A DNA stretch of 64,000 bases from Boswellia sacra (Eukaryota > Streptophyta > Magnoliopsida > Sapindales > Burseraceae): positions 124,001-188,000 of the forward strand of contig SNVD02013627.1 of NCBI GenBank assembly GCA_013180625.2. Reading direction: 5' to 3'. The number at the start of each line of letters is the position of its first letter. The stretch's first letter is position 1. Positions 56,440 to 64,000 of the stretch are shown in pieces. The notes under the pieces are model-generated. The model saw only the letters and a program-made list of their open reading frames with translations. It searched no databases and had not been told where the DNA came from. The position numbers were made by a program, and so were the translations under genes.

Positions 56440-57930
56440 CATGCCTAATTTCCTCTTCTAATTATGCAAAATCTATCCTTGACTAAGGGGTTTATTAAAT
56501 ATATCGGCTAATTGTTTCTCGGTGGGAACAAATTCTAAAGAAATATTACCTTTTTGCACATGATCTCTAATAAAATGATGTCTAATCTCTATATGCTTAG
56601 TCCTAGAGTTTTGTATGGGATTTTTTGAAATGTTGATGGCACTTGTATTGTCACATTTGATGGGAATATGATCAAATACCACACCATAATCTTTTAAAAT
56701 TTGTTTCATCCAAAGAGATTGTGCACAACAACTTCCTACTGCAATATCCTCGGCTTCCGCGGTTGATAAGGCAACAGAATTTTGTTTTCTACTAAACCAT
56801 GGTATAATGCATGTCCCTAGAAAATGGCAAGAGCCACTAGTGCTCTTTCTATCAAGAAGACTCCATCAAAGTCCGCATCCGGATAACTAATTAGATCAAA
56901 ATTATCACACTTAGGATACCAAAGACCTAGATTTAAGGTTCCAAGAAGATATCTAAATATCCTTTTGACAGCCTTAAGGTGAGATTCCTTTGGACAAGAC
57001 TGAAATCTAGCACATATACACACACTAAACATAATATCAGGTCTACTAGCAGTTAAATACAAAAGAGAGCCAATCATACCTCTATATTTTGTTACCTCAA
57101 CATCTTTTCCTTTCTCATCTTTGTCAAGCTTGGTTAATGTACCCATAGGTGTGTTATATGTCCTTGAATTATCCATGCCAAACTTCTTGAGAAGATCTCT
57201 TGTGTATTTAGCTTGATTTTTGAAGATCCCATCCATTGATTGCTTGATTTGAAGTCCAAGGAAGAAATTTAATTCTCCCATTAAGCTCAGTTCAAATTCT
57301 TGTTGCATACACTTGGAAAATTCTTCACACATAGAAATATTAGTAGCACAAAATATAATATCATCAACATAGATTTGAACAATTAATAAATCATCATTTT
57401 TTATTTTAACAAAAAGAGTAGTATCAACTTTTTTCATTTCGAAACATTATCAATGAGAAATTTGCTCAATCTATCATACCATGCTCTTGGTGCTTGTTTC
57501 AAGCCATAAAGTGCCTTTTTGAGTTTGAAAACATGGTTTGGAAAATCATGATTTTGAAAAACAAGAGGTTGCTCTACATATACTTCCTCCATAATGTAAC
57601 CATTAAAAATGCACTTTTGACATCCATTTGATATAATGTAAAATTTTTATAACATGCAAATGCACACAACATTCTAATTGATTCTAATCTAGCAACCGGT
57701 GCAAAGATTTCCTCATAATCAATACCTTCTTCTTGATTGTATCCTTGATCAACAAGTCTAGCTTTGTTTCTAATAATGGTGCCATTTTCATCTACTTTAT
57801 TTCTAAAAATCCATTTAGTGCCTATAATAGAATGATTTTTGGGTCTATGGACTAATTCCCAAACTTGATTTCTCTCAAATTGATTCAATTCTTCTTGCAT
57901 AGCCAAAATCCAACTTTCGTCATTTTCGGC
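56440..57930 (-). pseudogene. Copia Y reverse transcriptase and RNase H, frameshifted
   Basis: Matches copia X along its length. Open frames are 57574-57906 ([31 protein letters not shown]), 56817-57437 ([34 protein letters not shown]) and 56473-56709 (RNase H end, KQLADIFNKPLSQ). Unlike X, the YVDD box is in frame here. A missing base near 57602 and others near 57445 and 56800-56870 break the frame; these lesions differ from those in X, so the copies decayed separately. The RNase H motif SDADFAG reads PDADFDG. Confidence 0.9.
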
Positions 57931-59475
57931 TTATTTAAAAGTTTTTGGTTCAAATTGAGAGACAAATGCAAAATGGTTACAAAAGTTTCTAAAAGAAGAT
58001 CTAGTTCTCATACCTTGTGATGGTTCACCAATAATAAGATCTTTAGGGTGAGTTTTTGCATACCTCAATTCCTTTGGTAATTCTTGGGAAGAATCATTTA
58101 CTTTCTCAAGCTTTTCTTGTTGAAGTTGTAAATCATCTTGACTCTTTTCATCAAGCCTTGATTCCTTGATTTGCCTTTCTACTTCAACAATATCATCATC
58201 TAAATTCTTTGAAGAAATAACATTAGTTTCATCAAATTCAACATGCATAGATTCTCAATAGTAAGAGTCTTTTTGTTAAAAACTCTATATGCTTTACTAT
58301 GGTTGGAGTAGCCAACAAAAATTCCAACATCGGCTTTTGCATCAAATTTTCCAAGGTTATCCTTGGTGTTTAAAATAAAACATTTACATCCAAAAACTTT
58401 AAAAAATCCAATGTTGGGTTTCTTCCTTTCCAAAGTTCATAAGGAGTTTTCTTTATTAAAGCTCTAACATGGACTCTATTGATTATAAAGCATGCGGTAT
58501 TAACGGCTTCGGCCCAAAAATATTTTGGTAAATTATTTTCAAGCAACATGGTCCTAGCCATTTCTTGGATAGTCCTATTTTTTCTCTCAACAACACCATT
58601 TTGTTGTGGAGTTCTAGGTGCGGAAAATTTATGTTCAAAACCATTTTCACCACAAAGATTTTCAAACGCGACATTGTCTACTTCACCACCATGATCACTT
58701 CTAATGGATACAATAGAATGCCCTTTTTGATTTTGGACTCTTTTTGTAAATTTTAAAAAAGCTTGTATGGCCTCATTTTTAGTTTTCAAGAATAACACCC
58801 AAGTGAATCTTGAATAATCATCCACAATAACAAAAACATAATACTTTCCACCAAGGCTTTGAGTTCTTGATGGTCCAAATAAATCCAAATGAAGTAATTG
58901 TAGAGGTTTATTTGTTGAAATAAATTTCTTTTGTTTAAAAGAAGTTCTCACTTGTTTTCCAAATTGACAAGCATCACAAATTTTATCCTTTTCAAATTTT
59001 ATGTTTGGAAGACCATCAACTAAATCATTTTTAGAAATTTTTGAAATTGTGTCCATGCTAGCATGACCTAACCTTCTATGCCATAACCAAGCATCATGAT
59101 TAACAATGAAACAATTTTTCTACATGATCATTAACATCAATATCAATTGTATAAATATTACCACATCTATTACCAACAAATAATGTCTTATTGTTACTAA
59201 CATCCTTAATCACACATCTATTAGGCTCAAAAGTAACAAAATATCCCTTATCACACAATTGACTAATGCTAATCAAATCATGTTTTAAACCATGAACAAG
59301 CAAAACATCTTTAATAATAGGTGAAGAAGGGTTACCAATATCACCATGTCCGATTACCCTTCCTTTGGCATTATCACCGAAGGTCACATATCCTCCTTTC
59401 TTCATGATTAATCTTGAGAACTTGGAGGCATCTCCGGTCATATGCCTTGAGCATCCACTATCTAAGTACCACTTG
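57931..59475 (-). pseudogene. Copia Y protease and integrase, frameshifted
   Basis: Protease WYLDSGCSRHMTGDASKFSR near 59467; zinc residues ICDACQFGKQVRTSFKQKK; triad DLFGPSRTQSLGGKYYVFVI, SIRSDHGGEVD, PQQNGVVERKNRTIQ all in the single frame 58370-59056. The integrase core is therefore intact here, in contrast to X. A frameshift near 59110 separates protease from it, another near 58400 and a third near 58255 break the C-terminal region. Confidence 0.92.
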
Positions 59476-61199
59476 TGTTTGCCACTCCTTTGTCTCTACA
59501 ATCAACATTCAAGGAGTAACTTTTCGGTACCCAAAAGTTCTTGGGTCCTTGAGGGTTAGTTATGATACTTTTTGGAACCCATATTTGTTTCAAATTAGGA
59601 TTTCTTTTAATGGAGCAAGAATGCATATTGTATCCTTTTCTTCCACAATAAGTACATGAATGATTAGGATTATTCCTAAAAGATGCATGAGCAAAATAAT
59701 TTTTAAAATACTTTTGATTTTTATGAGTTTTATATCCTAAACCTCTTTTATCAAAAACACACCTTTGGTTTTGTAACATAGAATTCAAATTTTTTGTGCT
59801 TTTTGTAAAACTATCAACAATATTTCTTAAGTCATTATTTTCCTTTTTCAAAATAACATTTTCTTTCTCTAATTTATCAAAATCCTTTTGTTTTAAAATC
59901 TCATTTTCAGTTTTTAAAAATGTATTTGACTTTCCAAACTTTCAAAATCTTTTTGCTTAAAATTTCATTTTCATTTTCTAAAGCTTCATTTATTTCCACC
60001 AACTCTTCTAATTGAGATAACATGATTTTTGACTTCTTTTTGAAAGCATTGATTTTTGAATTTTTCTTATCAATTTGCACATGTAAATTTTGGAATGCTT
60101 CAAGTAATTCATCATATGAAAGTTTAGGATCATAGTTTAGAATACTTACCTCATCGTCACTTAAAGCCATGAAGCACATGTTTGCCACTTCGCAATCTTC
60201 TTCTTCGGTAGAGCTAGCTTCACTATCATCCCAATTTGTGGCTTTCATTGCTTTGGATTTCTTGTTTTGACTTTTGAAGTAAGGACAATCCATCTTTACA
60301 TGCCCCGGTTTCTTGCACTCATAGCAAATGACTTGATCATTTTTCTTATCTTGCTTTGAGCTTTGCCCTTTGTACTTCCCTTCTAGAGTTCTTCTTGAAT
60401 CCTTGGTTTCTTCTAATCATCCTTTTTAGCTTTCTTGTGATGAATGCAAGATCTTCATCATCTCCTTCATCGTCGGACTCATCATCTTCTTTTGTTGAAG
60501 ATTTGAAAGCGATATTTTTCTTTTTCTTGAAATCTTCTTCATTCTCCTTCAAGGTGATTTCATGAGTCATGAGAGAACCCATAAGTTCTTCTAATGGTAG
60601 TTTGGTGAGGTCCTTTGCTTCTTGAATTGCCGTCACCTTTGGCTCCCAAGATTTTGGTAGACACCTAAGAATCTTTCTCACCATTTCAACATTAGAATAA
60701 GATTTACCAAGAGATTTCAAACTATTAATAATATCCGTAAATCTAGTAAACATTTCAGAAATTGATTCATCCGGTTTCATCTTAAAAAGCTCATAACTAT
60801 GAACTAGCATACTAATTTTAGATTCTTTAACTTGACTAGTTCCTTCATGAGTTACTTCAAGTGTGTGCCATATTTCTTGTGCCGTAGAACAAGTAGATAT
60901 TCTATTAAACTCATTTCTATCTAGAGCACAATATAACACATTCATAGCTTTAGCATTCAAACTCAATTTCTTTTTATCATCTTCACTAAACTCTTAGGTT
61001 CTTTAAGCATGCATTCCCCATTTTCAATTTTGGTAGGAACAAAAGGTCCTTCCAAAACAATAGACCACAAATCATAATCAAAAGATTTCAAGAAAATACT
61101 CATTCTAGTTTTCCAATAAGAGTAATCACTTCCATTAAAAAATGGAGGTCTAGAGATAGAAAGTCCCTCAACATATGAAGTTGAATTAAAAGTTGCCAT
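59462..61199 (-). pseudogene. Copia Y gag, frameshifted
   Basis: ATG at 61199: MATFNSTSYVEGLSISRPPF, then the Trp that is a stop in X is intact. A missing T near 60993 shifts the frame; 60346-60966 carries the gag core. An extra T near 60375 breaks the frame just before the first zinc knuckle; 59907-60293 holds the coiled coil, 59462-59851 the second knuckle (CTYCGRKGYNMHSC; the middle His is Tyr at a non-ligand place). The same change of frame between gag and protease is found as in X. Confidence 0.9.
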
Positions 61200-61240
61200 A
61201 GCTCAAAAATCGATTAAGATTTAAAAAATTGAGCAACCTT

Positions 61241-61252
61241 GCTCTGATACCA
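61241..61252 (-). other. Primer-binding site of copia Y
   Basis: Minus-strand TGGTATCAGAGC, the exact complement of the initiator Met-tRNA 3' end, five bases after the LTR. Confidence 0.93.
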
Positions 61253-61257
61253 CTTGT

Positions 61258-62898
61258 TGACCCAGGTATGACAACCCAAGAGGGGGGGTGAATTGGGTTT
61301 TATTTATCAAAACGAATTTATAAAACTTTTCTTGAAAGATAAAAATTATTTCACTTTTTCTTTTGAGAATAGAAGTGAAGAAGATGAAAATAGAAGTTAT
61401 CTAAGATGCAATCAAGAGAATAGCAATAATAAATAATCTCAAGTGCAAGTAAATGTAAAGAGTATAGGGATAGAGAGAGTGCAAACTCAATTTACGTGGT
61501 TCGGCAAACCTTGCCTACGTCCACGGGCTCCTAGCTCCTCCACAAGCTAGGCTTTCCACTAAGTTGTAGAATACTTTACAACTTGCTTGATGAACAACTT
61601 CATCAAGACTTTTTTCTTCAACTCTTGATAACACCACACCAAGAGTTCTTCTTGATGAACAACCTCACCAAGGAAAGAGTTCTCTCAAGGATATCTTTTA
61701 TCCTTTACAAGAAGATCTCACTCTCACACAATATAAGAACAAAGAAAAGTTTTTACAACAAAAGTACAACTCTCTTCAAAGAGTAGATAAAGAATATAAA
61801 AGCTCTATAAACTTGATATTTCTCTTGGCTTTTTTGCTTGATAAAATGCTTCTCTTGTTGAATGCATGGGAGAATGGCTCCTTTTATAGGCAAATGAGAT
61901 GAACTTAATCAAGTGAAGACACCATCTCCAAATTTTCTACCACCATAAAAACCGTAATCTTGTCTGTCATTTTTGTCAATGTTCCGTTTGAAATTTGAAA
62001 ATCTGTAAAACATAAAAGATCTGCACATTTGAATAAGCTTTCCAACGCATCAAGAACCAAGTCATTTGGATATCTGTAGCTCAAGATATGGCCAAAACAC
62101 CATTCGGTGCTCAAGTGACTTGATTTTTCTTCCATGTGTCAGTCCACTGACTTGAATGATAATTCTGTCAGCCTTCCATTTGAAATTTGAATTTCTTCAA
62201 AACATAAAAGATCTTCATATTTGAATAAGCTTTCCAAAACATTAAGAATCAAAGCATTTGGATATCTCTATCTTAAGATATGGCCAAAACACCATTCGGT
62301 GCTCATGTGAGTTGATTTTTCTTCTCTGTGTCAGTCCACCGAATTGCATGTCAATTATGTCGGCCTTCCATTTGAAATTTGAATTTCTTCAAAACATATG
62401 AAATGTGCCCCATTAAGTCATCTTTCTAATGCCGCAAGAATCAAGTCATTTTGATTTTTCTAGCTCAAGATATGTCCAAAAGAGTATTCGGTGCTCATGT
62501 CAGCTGCTTCTATTTGTCTTTCACTTTGCATGATGATTTGGACGATCTTGCACTTAAAATTTGAATTTCTTTAAAACATATGAAATGTTATAAATTGAGT
62601 AAGTTTTCCAAAGGCTCAAGAATCACATTATTTGGACATTTGTAGAGAAATATATGACCAATTGATAGAACATTGCTCATGTGTCACATTCCTTGAATCA
62701 AACCTTGTTCTTAAACTTTGGTGCCTTTAACATGTAGTCTTCTCCTTAGCTTCAACACTTCATTTTAATAAGCCCCTTCTTGATTTTATAATTATTTCAA
62801 TAATCTTATTCTTGCACATAAATAAATATATTAGTAAATCTCAATGAATCAATGTGTATTGTTATCATCAAAATTATCATATAGCCTTAGGGCTAACA
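61258..62898 (-). mobile_element. Copia LTR 3 (5' LTR of element Y)
   Basis: Minus-strand start TGTTAGCCCTAAGGC at 62898, end CTGGGTCA at 61258; 1641 bp; TATA box near 61880-61889; four 190-bp repeats (about 61985-62690). Outer flank on the minus strand is TCTAG, within the integrase frame of another copia element. Confidence 0.92.
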
Positions 62899-64000
62899 CT
62901 AGACTCTAACTTCCCCTCATTCACATGTGCATATGTTGTGCAGCCGAACACTCTCAAGTTGTCATAACTCGTTGGTCTACCACACCACACCTCCTTAGGT
63001 GTTTTACAATCGATAGCTGTAGAAAGACTTCTAATAACTAAATAAGCTGTCACACTCACAGCTTCTATCTAGAACTCTTTTTCTAGTCCTGCATTAGAGA
63101 GCATGTACCTAACTCTTTCTACTAAAGTCCTATTCATTCTCTCAGTTAAGCTATTGTTGGGGGTTATGCTTAACTGTTTTATGCCTCACAATCCTATGGT
63201 CTTTACGATAAGAATCAAACTCACGATTACAAAACTCAAGCCCATTATTTGTCTTAAGTTTCTTTACCCTTTTACCAGTCTGAGTTTTTACAAGCTTTTT
63301 CCACTGTCAAATTTTTCAAAAGCTTCATTCTTATGTTTCAACAAGTAAATCCACAACTTCCTAGAATAATCATCAATCAAGGATAAGAAATACTGTTTCC
63401 ATCGTGCGAAGGCTTGCTAGCTGGACCCTAGAGATCTGAATGCACATAATCAAGAGTACCATTTGTAATATGAACACCTATTGAGAAACGTAGTCAACAT
63501 TGCTTCCCAAAGATATAGTGCTCACAAAATGCAAGTTTACTCACTTGATCACCATACAACAACCCTTGATTGCTCAGTTCCTTCAAGCCTCTCTCATTGA
63601 TACGACTAAGCCTTTGAAGCCAAAGCTTGGTTTTTATCCCTATCAGATGCTTCTCTGACTACTAGTTCACCAATTAAGACTTTCCTTTGCAACACATACA
63701 AACCATTATGAATCTTGGCTTTTATGACTACCAGTGCTCCCTTTGTCACATGTAACATTTTAGACGATGACTTGTGCTCACAAACTGTTTTATCCAATGT
63801 GCCCAAGGAAATCAAGTTCCTTTTTAACCTAGGAATATGCCTTACTTCCTTCAAAATTTTGACAGTCCCATCAAACATCATAAATATGATACGACCGATT
63901 CCTACCATATCACAAGCTACATGATTCCCCATTAGAACTTTTTGCCCATCAGCTGACTGATAAGAATGAAAAAATTCTCTCTCAGGACACTTATGAAATG
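62899..64000 (-). pseudogene. Third copia element, integrase region, interrupted and decayed
   Basis: 63606-63932 is GAG-pre-integrase sequence (GNHVACDMVGIGRIIFMMFD, VRHIPRLKRNLISLGTLD, GALVVIKAKIHNGLYVLQRK). Between 63060 and 63600 the zinc finger and core are full of stops. 62899-63059 is the integrase C-terminal portion AYLVIRSLSTAIDCKTPKEV and NLRVFGCTTYAHVNEGKLES, where the frame enters LTR 3. It is a different copia lineage from X and Y. The element continues past both the insertion and the window edge. Confidence 0.88.

Overview
The window reads as intergenic DNA from a flowering plant, most likely a eudicot. It is AT-rich and built almost wholly of transposable elements. The families (CACTA DNA elements; Tat- and Athila-lineage Ty3/gypsy elements; Ty1/copia elements primed by initiator-Met tRNA) and a LOG-type cytokinin gene copy are all plant-specific. 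I see no intact ordinary host gene, no rRNA or tRNA gene and no CRISPR array. The species cannot be told from the sequence.

Layout. 1-10426: two related CACTA-type elements (one cut by the window edge, one complete with a TTT target duplication), a fragment of a second CACTA family, and a recent 1.1-kb tandem duplication; no transposase is visible. 10427-13450: AT-rich spacer with a frameshifted ankyrin-repeat (ACD6-like) pseudogene. 13451-14460: a small TRIM-like LTR element. 14461-38990: two nested, minus-oriented Tat-lineage elements. The first keeps its 3' LTR and its antisense-ORF region; the second, inserted in the first, keeps its 3' LTR, antisense ORFs and decayed gag-pol. A solo LTR of the same family sits in the first. 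The antisense ORFs encode a plant-mobile-domain (PMD) protein and a second protein resembling DUF7745.

39004-47672: 3' LTR and internal part of an Athila-lineage element on the minus strand. In the position of its env-like region it carries an intronless LOG (cytokinin riboside monophosphate phosphoribohydrolase) copy with one frameshift, plus an unrecognised Cys-rich ORF. Its integrase is interrupted by a perfect 38-bp Nextera mate-pair junction adapter, which is an assembly artefact. 47673-62898: two copia elements in tandem sharing a middle LTR, with unrelated outer flanks. 62899-64000: a decayed third copia element in which that chain ends.

Nearly every retroelement lies on the minus strand, as a series of insertions of which only the 3' sides remain: TRIM, then Tat 1, Tat 2, Athila and copia. 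The missing 5' sides are most simply explained by recombination or deletion around the copia chain. The points most worth following are the LOG gene inside Athila, the antisense PMD/DUF7745 genes of Tat, a short-repeat cluster found upstream of three different TATA boxes in the Tat elements, and the sequencing adapter embedded in the assembly.
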